Positions 7,770-17,905 are shown, numbered from the stretch's first letter. The stretch is 64,000 nucleotides of DNA from Mariniphaga sp. (GCA_024636975.1 JAGXGA010000042.1:1-64000); one strand, 5' to 3'. Notes: a model not told the origin generated them from the sequence alone. Made by a program: numbers and translations.

Positions 7770-10253
7770 ATGACTGCTGAAAGAATAAAAAATTATTTTT
7801 CAACAGACAGAAAATATTTCATAATGGAACCAGAAAAAGATCCCTTTAAGTTAAGCCAAAATGATGACTGGAAAATAATATATAACGACTGGAATCCTGA
7901 TGAACATCAATTACGGGAAGCTTTATGTACCCTTGGAAATGGGTATTTTGCAACACGCGGTGCAATGGAAGAGCAAAAAGCAGAAAACTTCAATTATCCC
8001 GGGACCTATCTGGCAGGAGGTTATAATCGTGCAATATCCCGTATTAAAGAGAAAGATATTGAAAATGAAGACCTGGTTAACTGGCCCAACTGGCTTTACC
8101 TCACCTTTAAAATAGAGGACTCTGACTGGCTGAGTATTGATAAGGCCGAAGTGATGGAGTACAATCTTACCCTGAATTTAAAAGAAGGCATTCTTGAACG
8201 TAAAATCCGTTACCGGGATGATAAATTCAGGGAAACATCGTTGATAAGCAGAAGGATTGTAAGCATGGACAACCCGCATGTGGCTGCCATTGAATGGATT
8301 CTGGTTCCGGAGAACTGGTCTGGAGAGATTTCAATACGATCGGGAATTGATGGTAATGTCAGGAATCATGGAGTTGAACGATACAAGGAATTAAATAATA
8401 ATCATCTCGATATCATTGAAACAGGTGAACTGGAAGACAAAGGGATTTTTATAACAAGTCAGACCAGGCAGTCAAAAATCCGCATGACACAAGCCTCATC
8501 ATTAAATGTTTTTGTTGATGACAACGCGGTTGATACTTCCCCGGAAGCAGTCATTGAAGAGAAAGCTGTTTACCAGGATTTACATATTAGCTGTAATAAA
8601 CTTCAAACAATCCGGCTGGAAAAGTTCCTTACTCTATATACATCGAAAGATACTGCTATCAGTGATTCCTATACTGAAGCCAGGATAAAGTTGAGCCAGC
8701 TGGTTTCCTTTAATCAGGTTTACCAGAAGCACAGGATTGCATGGTCTTATATCTGGGGACTAAGCAATGTGGAGTTGCAGTCTTCCGGAAACCAAATCCT
8801 GATTCTTAGGCTGCACATTTTTCATTTACATCAGACTGTATCTGATAACAGCATAGGACTAGATATTGGTGTTCCTTCAAGAGGCTGGCACGGTGAAGCA
8901 TATCGTGGGCACATCTTTTGGGATGAGCTTTACATATTCCCGTTCATTATTCTACATTCTCCACAATTGGCGCGTTCGCTGCTTATGTACCGTTACCATC
9001 GTCTGGCGGCAGCCCGACAGGATGCAAGAGACAATGGATATTTAGGAGCAATGTTCCCATGGCAGAGCGGCAGCAACGGAAGAGAGGAGAGTCAGGAGAT
9101 TCACCTGAATCCAAAGTCAGGAAGATGGATTCCTGATAACTCCCGCCTGCAAAGGCATATCAGTGCAGCTATTTCATATAATGTCTGGCAGTATTACCAG
9201 GCCACTGACGATAAAGATTTCCTGTCGACTTTTGGAGCTGAACTAATTTTGAACACTGCCTTGTTTTGGTCCGATATAGCGGAATATAATGAAGAAACGA
9301 GAAGGTTCGAAATAAAGGGAGTGATGGGACCTGACGAGTATCATACCAACTATCCTGATTCTGATAAGCCCGGGTTGAACAATAATGCTTATACGAATTT
9401 TATGGCTGCATGGAATATACAATGTGCCATAAACCTGCTGGATTTATTTAAAGGCGAGAATGCCCAAAAGCTCGCTCAAAAAGTAGGATTTGATAAGCAA
9501 ACTACTGCCCTTTGGAAGGAAATAGTAAAAAGTATGTATATCCCCTTTCTCGAGGATGAAATTATACTGCAATTCGATGGGTTTAATGATCTGAAGGATC
9601 TTGATTGGGAAAAATATCAAAAGAAATATGGCGATGTTTTGCGCCTTGACCGTATCCTTGAAAAGGAGGGTGATTCACCAAATAATTATAAAGCATGCAA
9701 ACAAGCCGATGTACTAATGCTTTTTTATCTTTTTTCAGCTGATGAACTGGTATCTTTCTTTAAGCAATTGGGGTATAAATTCAAACACGAAAGCATATCC
9801 AAAAATATAGAGTTTTACAGGAAGATTACTTCACACGGATCTACATTAAGCCAGGTAATTTATTCGTGGGTATCAGCCAGGTCAAACCGTAAACGCTCGT
9901 GGTATAATTTTAGTAAGGCTCTGTTAAGCGATTTCAGGGATGTTCAGGGAGGAACAACACCTGAAGGGATTCACCTGGGTGCAATGGCGGGAACAGTGGA
10001 TATAATCCAGCGCTGTTATACCGGAATGGAAATCAGGGAAGATGTATTATGGTTTAATCCAAAGCTACCTGACGAAATAGAAGAATTAAAGTTTCAAATT
10101 CGTTATCGAAGCCACTGGATTAAAATTAAACTCAATCAACAAAAAATGTGGATTGAGTTTGATAAGGGGTGGGCTGACCCTGTTAAGGTTAATATAAAAG
10201 GAAAAACAAAAATATTTGACCGAAATGATTCAGCAGAGTTTGAAATTAAGTAA
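7770..10253 (+). CDS. Glycoside hydrolase family 65 protein, probable disaccharide phosphorylase
   Basis: About 827 residues. The N-terminal beta-sandwich contains REALCTLGNGYFATRGAMEE; the (alpha/alpha)6 barrel has SRGWHGEAYRGHIFWDELY, and the acid Glu lies in GVMGPDEYHTNYPDS. GGTTPEGIHLGAMAGTVD is the phosphate-binding loop of GH65 phosphorylases, so the reaction should be phosphorolysis of an alpha-glucoside (maltose, trehalose, kojibiose or nigerose) to beta-glucose 1-phosphate. No beta-phosphoglucomutase lies beside it, so specificity cannot be deduced from context. Three starts are possible: TTG 7752, ATG 7770 and ATG 7824. The conserved region begins at about 7860, so the last is also credible. 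Confidence 0.87.
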   Translation: MTAERIKNYFSTDRKYFIMEPEKDPFKLSQNDDWKIIYNDWNPDEHQLREALCTLGNGYFATRGAMEEQKAENFNYPGTYLAGGYNRAISRIKEKDIENEDLVNWPNWLYLTFKIEDSDWLSIDKAEVMEYNLTLNLKEGILERKIRYRDDKFRETSLISRRIVSMDNPHVAAIEWILVPENWSGEISIRSGIDGNVRNHGVERYKELNNNHLDIIETGELEDKGIFITSQTRQSKIRMTQASSLNVFVDDNAVDTSPEAVIEEKAVYQDLHISCNKLQTIRLEKFLTLYTSKDTAISDSYTEARIKLSQLVSFNQVYQKHRIAWSYIWGLSNVELQSSGNQILILRLHIFHLHQTVSDNSIGLDIGVPSRGWHGEAYRGHIFWDELYIFPFIILHSPQLARSLLMYRYHRLAAARQDARDNGYLGAMFPWQSGSNGREESQEIHLNPKSGRWIPDNSRLQRHISAAISYNVWQYYQATDDKDFLSTFGAELILNTALFWSDIAEYNEETRRFEIKGVMGPDEYHTNYPDSDKPGLNNNAYTNFMAAWNIQCAINLLDLFKGENAQKLAQKVGFDKQTTALWKEIVKSMYIPFLEDEIILQFDGFNDLKDLDWEKYQKKYGDVLRLDRILEKEGDSPNNYKACKQADVLMLFYLFSADELVSFFKQLGYKFKHESISKNIEFYRKITSHGSTLSQVIYSWVSARSNRKRSWYNFSKALLSDFRDVQGGTTPEGIHLGAMAGTVDIIQRCYTGMEIREDVLWFNPKLPDEIEELKFQIRYRSHWIKIKLNQQKMWIEFDKGWADPVKVNIKGKTKIFDRNDSAEFEIK

Positions 10254-10335
10254 ATTAGTTTCAGTGATTATTTACTGGATCAGATTGTTCTTACTGCAGT
10301 TGTTAATAATAAACAGGTTTTAAAAATTTAATGAT

Positions 10336-11238
10336 TTGAAAAAAATTTTGCTTGTAATAAATTTTAAATCAGGCGTGGGTAATGTTAAGACATTCCATGC
10401 CAAAATTCTGGACATTGCAAAAAAGCATGACCTGCAGATTGAATTGTATGAAACGACCGGAAACGAAGATCGTAAGGCAATCAGGCGCTCTATTAAAAAA
10501 TTTAATCCTGAAATTGTTTATGCTGTCGGTGGTGACGGAACGGTAAATACCGTTGCTTCTGAACTTATAAATACCGACATTGTATTGGGCATATTTCCGG
10601 CAGGTTCGGCCAACGGACTGGCATATAATCTCGGTATTACAGATGATATTGAAGCTACAATAGCTAAAAATCTAAATGAACCTCCACTTGAAATGGATGT
10701 AATAAAAATTAATAAGGAACATTACTGTTTTCACCTAAGCGATATAGGAGTGAATGCACGTATTGTAAGCCGCTTTGAGAAAGAAGGTTCAAAGGGTATG
10801 CTGGGGTATGGCAAGCAGCTTATGAAAGAAATTTTTACAAAGAAAACATGGTTTACATTTTATATACAGGTACCGGGGCATCGTCGGAAGAAAATGAAAG
10901 GCGAAATGCTGGTCTTTGCAAATGCGAAAAGTTATGGAACCGGAGCCAGTATTAATCCAACAGGTAGTGTAAGCGATGGCAAATTTGAGATAATTGTTCT
11001 CAGACCTTATCCCTGGTGGTTTGTATTGACTTTTATATATGCTTCATTTACAGGGAAATTACATCAAATGAGGTACATTAAGGTTTATTCAGCCAAGAGT
11101 GTCAAAATTGAACTTATCAAGCGGCATGAATTACAGATTGATGGAGAAATTTTTCGAGATATCAAATTAATAGAAGCCGAAATTATTCCCGGAGCATTAA
11201 AAGTCCTGACTGGAAATTCTGGCAAAACTGAATTTTAA
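10336..11238 (+). CDS. Diacylglycerol/sphingosine kinase-family lipid kinase (YegS-like)
   Basis: 300 residues with the DAGK catalytic fold: NFKSGVGN at the start (the N-P-x-G-like nucleotide loop), then the GGDGTVNTVASEL motif (about 72-84) and GIFPAGSANGLAYNLGI. The second domain carries the beta-sandwich and the ELQIDGEIF motif near the C-terminus. It should phosphorylate a membrane lipid such as diacylglycerol with ATP at the inner membrane face. The start is TTG; an ATG five bases earlier is out of frame and hits a stop at once. It stands alone between the GH65 and kinase genes. Confidence 0.87.
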   Translation: MKKILLVINFKSGVGNVKTFHAKILDIAKKHDLQIELYETTGNEDRKAIRRSIKKFNPEIVYAVGGDGTVNTVASELINTDIVLGIFPAGSANGLAYNLGITDDIEATIAKNLNEPPLEMDVIKINKEHYCFHLSDIGVNARIVSRFEKEGSKGMLGYGKQLMKEIFTKKTWFTFYIQVPGHRRKKMKGEMLVFANAKSYGTGASINPTGSVSDGKFEIIVLRPYPWWFVLTFIYASFTGKLHQMRYIKVYSAKSVKIELIKRHELQIDGEIFRDIKLIEAEIIPGALKVLTGNSGKTEF

Positions 11239-11386
11239 TCATAATGTATTTTACCCACAAATGAAATCCTTTAAAATATGTTTTAAAGATTAAAGGTAAA
11301 ACAGAAAAAAAGAAGTTCTTTTTGTAATTTGCGGCTTTTTAGAACCAGATCTGATATTCTGCCGGAAATAATTTAAAAAAGAAAGT

Positions 11387-13099
11387 ATGCCTTTCCTTAA
11401 TAAACTATATTTTAAGAATAATAAAATCAACAATTTTATTTATAAGTATCTGAGGTTTAAGTCCTCTATATATGCCCGTGTGGTTTATATTATTGCTATT
11501 CTTTCCTTTGTTCTATTTATAGCTTTTGGGTTCATTTTTAATTCAGTTTACGGAGAGTATCTCGATACCATGATCCGGCAGAGGGGTAATGATATCGGCT
11601 CCATTATTGAAGGATCGCTGTATTATTCGATGCTGAAAAATGATGATAATGCACTTCAAAGTACGCTTGATATCATCAATACCATTGAGGGAGTTGACGA
11701 AGTAAGCTTATACGATCATGAAAACGAACTTGTTTATTCTTCTCATTTTACTGATACAACCACCCACAGTAACCCAAACTGCATAGGTTGCCATCTCGAT
11801 TTTAGCAGTATGTTTCCTCAAAACGAAAAGTCATACCGGATAATTGACCTGGAGAGTGCATGCAACATGAGAGGAGATGACGATGGTCATCGCCAGTTGC
11901 TCATTCGTACTCCTATTTTAAATGAAAGCTCCTGCTACACCAGTGCCTGTCATGCACACAGTCCTGATGAGGAAGTTTTGGGTTCGCTCATTATTAAGGT
12001 ACCGCTCGAATCGCTGGATACTGCCGTAAGCAAATCGTCCACTGAGTTTTTTCTGTTTGCTGCTTTAATTACCTTCCTTTTAGTTTTAACCCTGATCTTT
12101 TTTACCAATAACAAAATACGAAAGCCCCTGAATGCCATAGTAACTGCCAGCGAAGCAGTATCCGGAGGCGACAGGAACCGCAGATTGGAAATAAAATCAA
12201 ACCTGCTCGACGATATGCGAATGGTTTCCCTTGCATTCAACAATATGCTCGACAATCTTGATTCTGCCAATAAGGAACTGGAAAACTGGTCTCATCAGCT
12301 CGAATATAAAGTTCAAAAGAAATCGGAGGAGCTGTCTGAAATACAAAACGAACTGATTCATATTGAACGTATAGCATCATTGGGGAAATTATCTTCCTCG
12401 GTTGCACATGAACTTAATAATCCGCTCTCAAGTATCCTAACCTATTCAAAGCTTGTATCAAAAAAAATTAACCGGCTTAATATGGACCCTGCCCTTTCCC
12501 AAAATCTATTAAAACATCTCAACGTAATTGAAGCAGAAACCAAGCGGTGTGGTGAAATAGTAAAAGGATTAATGGATTTTTCCAGGAAAGATCAGGAAGA
12601 TTTTAAAGTTACAAAACTTAATTCGGTGCTGACAAAAACCTATGAATTAATAGAGCATCAGATGAAAATGGCCAATGTTAATTTTTATATTGAATTAAAT
12701 GCTGCACATGATCTGATTAACTGCAATGAAAACCAGATAAAGCAGATATGTGTGGCTCTGTTGGTTAATGCTTCGGAAGCAGTTACTGAGCACGGTGAAA
12801 TATTGATACGAAGCAGTAATCCTGATGAGGAGCATGTTAAATTTGAAATTGTTGACAATGGTGTAGGAATTTCTCCGGAAGACTTGCCTCACATATTTCA
12901 ACCATTTTTCTCTGCTAAAAGAAAAGCCAGTGGAATAGGACTGGGACTGGCTATTGTCCATGGTATCGTCCAAAGCCACAAAGGAAAGGTGGAGGTAGAT
13001 TCTGAACCCGGTAAGGGAACTGTTATGTCGGTTATACTGCCATTGGTATCAAAGGAAAGTGTAACAAACTCCCGGTCTGCAGAACTAAATCAAGCTTAA
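11387..13099 (+). CDS. Sensor histidine kinase with periplasmic haem-c motifs
   Basis: 570 residues. TM1 (about 30-56) and TM2 (about 221-240) bracket a periplasmic domain holding C132-I-G-C-H136 and C183-Y-T-S-A-C-H189, a CxxCH and a CX4CH motif consistent with covalent c-type haem. HAMP (about 240-295), a short coiled coil, a dimerisation/phosphoacceptor helix with His341 in VAHELNNPLSSIL, and an HATPase domain with FEIVDNGVGI and SGIGLGLAIVHGIV follow. It is NtrB-like and lies 27 bases before a sigma-54-type regulator, so the two form a two-component system, probably sensing redox state, oxygen or NO through haem. Haem loading is inferred from the motifs. Confidence 0.9.
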   Translation: MPFLNKLYFKNNKINNFIYKYLRFKSSIYARVVYIIAILSFVLFIAFGFIFNSVYGEYLDTMIRQRGNDIGSIIEGSLYYSMLKNDDNALQSTLDIINTIEGVDEVSLYDHENELVYSSHFTDTTTHSNPNCIGCHLDFSSMFPQNEKSYRIIDLESACNMRGDDDGHRQLLIRTPILNESSCYTSACHAHSPDEEVLGSLIIKVPLESLDTAVSKSSTEFFLFAALITFLLVLTLIFFTNNKIRKPLNAIVTASEAVSGGDRNRRLEIKSNLLDDMRMVSLAFNNMLDNLDSANKELENWSHQLEYKVQKKSEELSEIQNELIHIERIASLGKLSSSVAHELNNPLSSILTYSKLVSKKINRLNMDPALSQNLLKHLNVIEAETKRCGEIVKGLMDFSRKDQEDFKVTKLNSVLTKTYELIEHQMKMANVNFYIELNAAHDLINCNENQIKQICVALLVNASEAVTEHGEILIRSSNPDEEHVKFEIVDNGVGISPEDLPHIFQPFFSAKRKASGIGLGLAIVHGIVQSHKGKVEVDSEPGKGTVMSVILPLVSKESVTNSRSAELNQA

Positions 13100-13126
13100 C
13101 ATTATTGAGCAAAATCTGTTTTTGAT

Positions 13127-14476
13127 ATGATAAATTCTATTTCGCTGCTAATTGTTGATGATGAAGAATCGGTAAGGGATTCGCTTTACAACTGGTTCAT
13201 TGAAGATGGCTTCCAGGTAAAATGTGCAGAACATGCCAAGGAGGCACTTACAATGCTTGAGTCGGGAAATTATGATATTATTTTGGCCGACATCAAAATG
13301 CCAGGCATGGATGGTTTGGAAATGCACCGCCGGATAAAATTGCTCAATCCTGAGGCCATTGTAATTATTATGACTGCCTTTGCCTCGGTGGAAACAGCAG
13401 TTCAGGCGCTGAAAGACGGAGCTTACGATTACATTACAAAACCGTTTGATCCTGACGACCTTTCACATTTGATACGTAATGCAGCAAAGCAAATTGAAAT
13501 GAAGGTTGAAAACCAGGCACTCAAAGACCGCATTGTGTCGCTTGACAACATTGAGGACATTGTTGGAACCAGTGATGCAATGATTAGTGTTTTGAAGGAA
13601 GTTGAGAGTGTGTCCCAATCCAATTCTTCGGTTATTATTACAGGCGAAAGCGGTACCGGCAAGGAACTCATAGCAAGGGCAATACATGCAAATTCCTCAC
13701 GTAAGTTTTTTCCTTTGGTTACAGTTCATTGCGGTGCACTTTCTGAAGACCTGCTTGAGAGCGAACTGTTTGGCCATGAGAAAGGAGCCTTTACAGGCGC
13801 TATGTTTAACAGAAAAGGGAGGTTTGAAATTGCCGATGGGGGAACTATTTTTTTAGATGAAATTGCCACCATCTCCGGTAAAATGCAAATTGAACTGTTA
13901 AGGGTACTTGAATCAAAGAAATTTGTCCGTGTAGGAGGAAATAAAGAAATCCAATCTGATTTCAGGGTGATATGTGCAACTAACAGGGACCTGAAAAAAA
14001 TGGTGGATGAGGGGCTTTTCCGGGAAGATTTATATTACAGGTTAAACGTTGTTAATATTTCAATTCCACCACTTAGGGAACGTGTTAATGACATTCCGAT
14101 GCTTGTTGACCATTTTATAAGAAAATACTGTACATCAATGAGCCGTGATATGGTGAACATTGAGCCCGCAGCCTTAAAGCGCCTGGAGCAGTACAATTAT
14201 CCCGGAAATGTGCGTGAACTCGAAAATATGGTTGAGCGGGCCATTGTTGTGGGAAATGGTAAAGAAATCAGGTTGAAAGACCTTCCTTTTGTAACTGCTG
14301 CCTCTAACGATACTGCCGATAGCCTTCACGATCTGGAAAAAAAACACATTAATCAAATTCTTGATAAGTTTGACTGGAACATCAGCCGTTCGGCAAAAAT
14401 TCTTAAAGTCGACCGGGTGACGCTTTACAACAAAATAAAGAAGTATAATCTTAAAAAAAGAAAAGCGAAGAAATAG
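13127..14476 (+). CDS. Sigma-54-dependent response regulator (NtrC family)
   Basis: 449 residues: a receiver domain (1-120; acidic DDEE pocket, phospho-Asp in ILADIKMPGMDG, Lys in ITKPFDP), an AAA+ domain with Walker A GESGTGKE, the ESELFGHEKGAFTGA loop that contacts sigma-54, the ADGGTIFLDEIAT Walker B, and a C-terminal Fis-type helix-turn-helix (WNISRSAKILKVDRVTLYN). It activates sigma-54 promoters once phosphorylated, presumably by the haem-motif kinase encoded immediately upstream. Targets are unknown. The archaemetzincin gene follows 38 bases later. Confidence 0.94.
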   Translation: MINSISLLIVDDEESVRDSLYNWFIEDGFQVKCAEHAKEALTMLESGNYDIILADIKMPGMDGLEMHRRIKLLNPEAIVIIMTAFASVETAVQALKDGAYDYITKPFDPDDLSHLIRNAAKQIEMKVENQALKDRIVSLDNIEDIVGTSDAMISVLKEVESVSQSNSSVIITGESGTGKELIARAIHANSSRKFFPLVTVHCGALSEDLLESELFGHEKGAFTGAMFNRKGRFEIADGGTIFLDEIATISGKMQIELLRVLESKKFVRVGGNKEIQSDFRVICATNRDLKKMVDEGLFREDLYYRLNVVNISIPPLRERVNDIPMLVDHFIRKYCTSMSRDMVNIEPAALKRLEQYNYPGNVRELENMVERAIVVGNGKEIRLKDLPFVTAASNDTADSLHDLEKKHINQILDKFDWNISRSAKILKVDRVTLYNKIKKYNLKKRKAKK

Positions 14477-14514
14477 TTGTACTGCTTGTCTCCGCTTAAA
14501 AAACTTATTTTAAT

Positions 14515-15057
14515 TTGAATAAGCAGCGTATATTAATAGTTTCATATGGGCAATTCGAAAAAAGTTTTCTCGAAAAAATTGCTACATCTGTGAAAGAGCG
14601 CTTTGGTTATAACACCGACATCAGTATTAGCTATGCCGATCTTGCAAAATTCTTTGATCCTGCCCGGAGGCAATACGATGGCAACCAGCTTCTCAATCAT
14701 ATGCATTCCGAATATTCCGGAGGTCACATTAAGGCAATCGGACTTTTTCGTGTCGATTTATTCATACCAATTCTTACCTATATAATCGGACAGGCTGTAT
14801 ACAAAGGAAATGCAGGGGTAGTGTCTCTTTTTAGGCTTAAAAATGAACTTTACGGGATGAAGCGAGATGATAAATTACTTTTCGAACGATTCAAAAAAGA
14901 AGTAATTCATGAATTGGGACATACTTTTGGATTAACCCATTGTTTCTCTCCTTCTTGTGTAATGCGATCAAGCACTTACATCGAAGATGTTGATCAAAAG
15001 GATTCAACTTTTTGTTTAAGGTGCTACGAAAAATTAAAAAGTAATGGAAAAGGTTAA
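14515..15057 (+). CDS. amzA: Archaemetzincin-family zinc metalloprotease
   Basis: 180 residues with the full archaelysin signature HELGHTFGLTHC followed by CVM and a CLRC pair. The three His residues bind the catalytic zinc, and the cysteines probably hold a second structural zinc as in AmzA structures. There is no signal peptide, so it is cytoplasmic. Peptide substrates of the family are undefined. The frame starts at TTG (MNKQRILIVSYGQF), 38 bases after the response regulator, so it is likely in the same operon; the link of an archaemetzincin with a redox two-component pair is unexplained. Confidence 0.9.
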   Translation: MNKQRILIVSYGQFEKSFLEKIATSVKERFGYNTDISISYADLAKFFDPARRQYDGNQLLNHMHSEYSGGHIKAIGLFRVDLFIPILTYIIGQAVYKGNAGVVSLFRLKNELYGMKRDDKLLFERFKKEVIHELGHTFGLTHCFSPSCVMRSSTYIEDVDQKDSTFCLRCYEKLKSNGKG

Positions 15058-15181
15058 CTTGCTGATAGCCATCGAATATTCTCAATTCGCAGTTTATCCT
15101 TACACCTTAATAAAAAAAATGCTGTAAACTCTGATGTGCAGTTTTTGTTATAAATAGTTGAAATTTAAAACTTGATTAAAA

Positions 15182-17224
15182 ATGAATTCCGAGCTTTCTG
15201 CAGCAAGTCAGGAAAATAAGGGAGAAGCTGATAATCCATTTTCAACTGATATCCTGAAAATGGTATTTGATAATGTGCAGGATGGAGTAATTCTTTTCGA
15301 TGCAGAAGGTTATTTGCTTGATATTAACCCCGAAGGATTAAGGCTGCATGGGCTGGATGAATCAGACAAAGAACTTCTTAAAAACAATCCATTATTTTTT
15401 CATAAGGTTTATAATGCTGAACACCAGGAGCTTCCTTCTGCAGAATGGCCTGTAATGCAACTTCTGAACGGTGAAGCCTTTAATAATGTACCCTATATAA
15501 TAAAAGTTTATGAACATGGACCTGAAATTCGCATCAGTTACAGTGGAGTTTCCCGGTTAAACAAGGAAGGAAATTTTACTTCCGGTATCTTGCTTGCCCG
15601 TAAGGCTGCTGAACCAATTGTTAAGGTTGACCTTGTTAAAGATGTATTTGAAAAGGATGAGCAAATTAAAAAACTTGAACTTTTTCAACAACAAATAAAA
15701 GACGACAGGGAACTCCTGCACACCATAATTGATACCATTCCTGTTATGGTAACCATTTACGATAAGCGAGTAAATTCATTTATCATGAACCGTGCGGTTG
15801 AAGAAATTACAGGGTGGACTCCTAACGATATAAAAGAAATAAGCATCATGGAGCTTGCCTATCCTGATCCTGTATACCGGGAAGAAGTGTTGGAATATAT
15901 GCATTCGCTTACCCCGGGATTTAAAGATATAATAATGCGCACCCGCGATAGCTGCGAAATTGAAACCAGCTGGGCTAATTTAGAACTACCCGACGGAAGA
16001 CAGATAGGAGTGGGGATTGATATTTCAGACAGAAAACGCCTGGAAAAAGAACTTATTAAAGCCAGAAAAAAGGCTGAACGCGATAATCAGGTTCAGTATG
16101 CTTTTATACAAAACATTTCACATGAGGTGCGTACTCCCATGAATTCGATACTTGGCTTTACTGAACTTTTGCAAAAAGAGGTGACCCGGAAAAAAGAAAC
16201 TGAGTTTTTGAATGCAATATCTCATAATGGAAAACAGCTCCTGCGCTTAATCGACGACATTATTGATTTCTCACAGCTCGATAACAACCAAATCTCATTG
16301 CAAAAAGAAATTATTGTTATCAGCAATTTTATGAAGCGGATTGAAATGCAGATGGTGGGCACAAAAAAAGCCTATAAAAAAAGGCATCTTGAAATTGTAG
16401 TGAAAAAGCCGGAAAACAATGTACGGGTTATTGTTAATACCGATAGCTTTCGTTTGCAGCAGGTATTAATGAATCTGATTGGCAATGCTATAAAATACAC
16501 TGAGGAAGGAACAGTTGAAGCAGGGTATGAAATTCGTGAATCGAAAAAAGATATTCTTTTTTTTGTGAAAGATACCGGGATAGGTATTCGTGATATTGAT
16601 AAAGAAAACGTGTTTAAACGGTTTAACCGGTTGCATAACACCCGAAGTCATGAATTCAGGGGAACCGGACTGGGACTGGCAATATGCAGGCATCTGGTTA
16701 ATCTGCTGGGGGGTAATATCTGGTTTGAATCAGAATTTGGCAAAGGAACATCATTTTATTTTAGTCACCCATACAAAGAATTGGAAAGAATAGAAAATAA
16801 ATCTGCTGTGGCATTAGCGGAAAATGATAAGCAAACCAGTGATTTCAGTTTGCCTGATTTAAACGACAAGGTGATACTTATTGTTGAAGATGATAGCTTT
16901 AGCTATATGATGATGTATCATATGCTGGAAGAAACTAAGGCATTAATTCTCCATGCTGATTCAGGCAGTAAGGCGGTCGAAATCTTCGACAAGTACAAAA
17001 CCGATCTGGTTTTTCTGGATATACGCATACCGGAAATGGATGGTTATCAGGTTATTAAGCATATTCATGAATCTAATAATAAAGTACCTGTAATAGCCCA
17101 AACAGCTAATGCCTTGCCCGAAGACAGGAGAAAGATTGTTGAGGCAGGTTTTAATTTCCATATAACCAAACCAATATCAAGAGACAGCCTGTTTAGTGTG
17201 CTTAACAATTTTCTTCCGGTATAA
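15182..17224 (+). CDS. PAS-containing hybrid histidine kinase/response regulator
   Basis: 680 residues with no transmembrane segment. Domain order: PAS (about 25-150, DGVILFDAEGYLLDINPEGL), a short coiled coil, a second PAS (about 180-285, DTIPVMVTIYDKRVNSFIMN), a HisKA helix with His314 in ISHEVRTPMNSILGF, HATPase (NLIGNAIKYTEEG, DTGIGI, GTGLGLAICRHL), and a receiver (about 560-680) with phospho-Asp613 in VFLDIRIPEMDGYQ and Lys in ITKPIS. It is a soluble cytoplasmic hybrid kinase. A separate Hpt-domain protein is encoded at 59 kb and could serve as relay partner, but that is speculative. Confidence 0.92.
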   Translation: MNSELSAASQENKGEADNPFSTDILKMVFDNVQDGVILFDAEGYLLDINPEGLRLHGLDESDKELLKNNPLFFHKVYNAEHQELPSAEWPVMQLLNGEAFNNVPYIIKVYEHGPEIRISYSGVSRLNKEGNFTSGILLARKAAEPIVKVDLVKDVFEKDEQIKKLELFQQQIKDDRELLHTIIDTIPVMVTIYDKRVNSFIMNRAVEEITGWTPNDIKEISIMELAYPDPVYREEVLEYMHSLTPGFKDIIMRTRDSCEIETSWANLELPDGRQIGVGIDISDRKRLEKELIKARKKAERDNQVQYAFIQNISHEVRTPMNSILGFTELLQKEVTRKKETEFLNAISHNGKQLLRLIDDIIDFSQLDNNQISLQKEIIVISNFMKRIEMQMVGTKKAYKKRHLEIVVKKPENNVRVIVNTDSFRLQQVLMNLIGNAIKYTEEGTVEAGYEIRESKKDILFFVKDTGIGIRDIDKENVFKRFNRLHNTRSHEFRGTGLGLAICRHLVNLLGGNIWFESEFGKGTSFYFSHPYKELERIENKSAVALAENDKQTSDFSLPDLNDKVILIVEDDSFSYMMMYHMLEETKALILHADSGSKAVEIFDKYKTDLVFLDIRIPEMDGYQVIKHIHESNNKVPVIAQTANALPEDRRKIVEAGFNFHITKPISRDSLFSVLNNFLPV

Positions 17225-17301
17225 TAATCAGTTTAAATTAATGGTTTACCTGGCAGAAAATAATTAAGGGATTGATATTGTCAGTTTCTGAATTCAATTC
17301 A

Positions 17302-17616
17302 TTATTGATCCTTCATCCGTCCGATCATTGAACCCAGTGCAGCTTTAATTTTGCCGGTTGCTCCTGCAGCGGCTTCAATATATGATTCTGCCTGGTCGGT
17401 TACTGCTACCGGCTGGCGTCCTTCCATACGTGCTTCTATTAAGCAACGCTTATCATTTGGGCCACTTTTTGCACTGTTTTCATCCGAAAGGTGCACCTCA
17501 AGGCGAGTTACATATTTATCAAACCTCCTGAGTTTATCTGATATCATCGAAGTTAATTTTTCCCTCAGATCTTCTCCTGCGCCAACATTATTTTCAGTAT
17601 TGAATTGAATTTTCAT
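17302..17616 (-). CDS. HPF/RaiA-like ribosome-associated protein
   Basis: 104 residues with the beta-alpha-beta-beta-beta-alpha pattern of the hibernation factor/sigma-54 modulation family: KIQFNTENNVGAGEDLREKLTSMISDKLRRFDKYVTRLEVHLSDEN, then CLIEARMEGRQPVAVTDQAESYIEAAAGATGKIKAAL. It is the short form without the HPF C-terminal dimerisation domain. Members bind the 30S decoding site in stationary phase, and the divergent sequence leaves room for a related function. It stands alone. Its upstream region contains two perfect inverted repeats (17649-17703). Confidence 0.72.
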   Translation of the reverse strand: MKIQFNTENNVGAGEDLREKLTSMISDKLRRFDKYVTRLEVHLSDENSAKSGPNDKRCLIEARMEGRQPVAVTDQAESYIEAAAGATGKIKAALGSMIGRMKDQ

Positions 17617-17648
17617 GTATTTATGGTATATATATATTATTCTAAATA

Positions 17649-17703
17649 GTAGCTGTATTTTTTTATTAAACAGCTACAGGGGCTTTTTGTTAAATTTTAA
17701 CAA
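17649..17703. promoter_or_regulatory. Two perfect inverted repeats upstream of the HPF-like gene
   Basis: GTAGCTGT (17649-17656) pairs with ACAGCTAC (17670-17677), and TTGTTAAA (17687-17694) pairs with TTTAACAA (17696-17703) around one base. They lie 33 to 87 bases upstream of the reverse-strand HPF-like start, in its promoter/leader. They may be repressor sites or leader hairpins. No TAnnTTTG box was found here. Confidence 0.4.
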
Positions 17704-17905
17704 GGGGTAGTTTTAATAAGTATTTCACCGGAAGCAATTCATTTATCAAGAATGAATTTAGGAGTGTCTTTTATTTTGTTGATTTTTATGGTTTTGTAAA
17801 TACAAATTCCTGCTACGGAAAAATATTCTGTCAGTAAAAGAACGTATATTCAGTTCAATTTGGTTAGTTTTGGGGGCTAAAAAATCACAAGAACAAAGTC
17901 GATCA

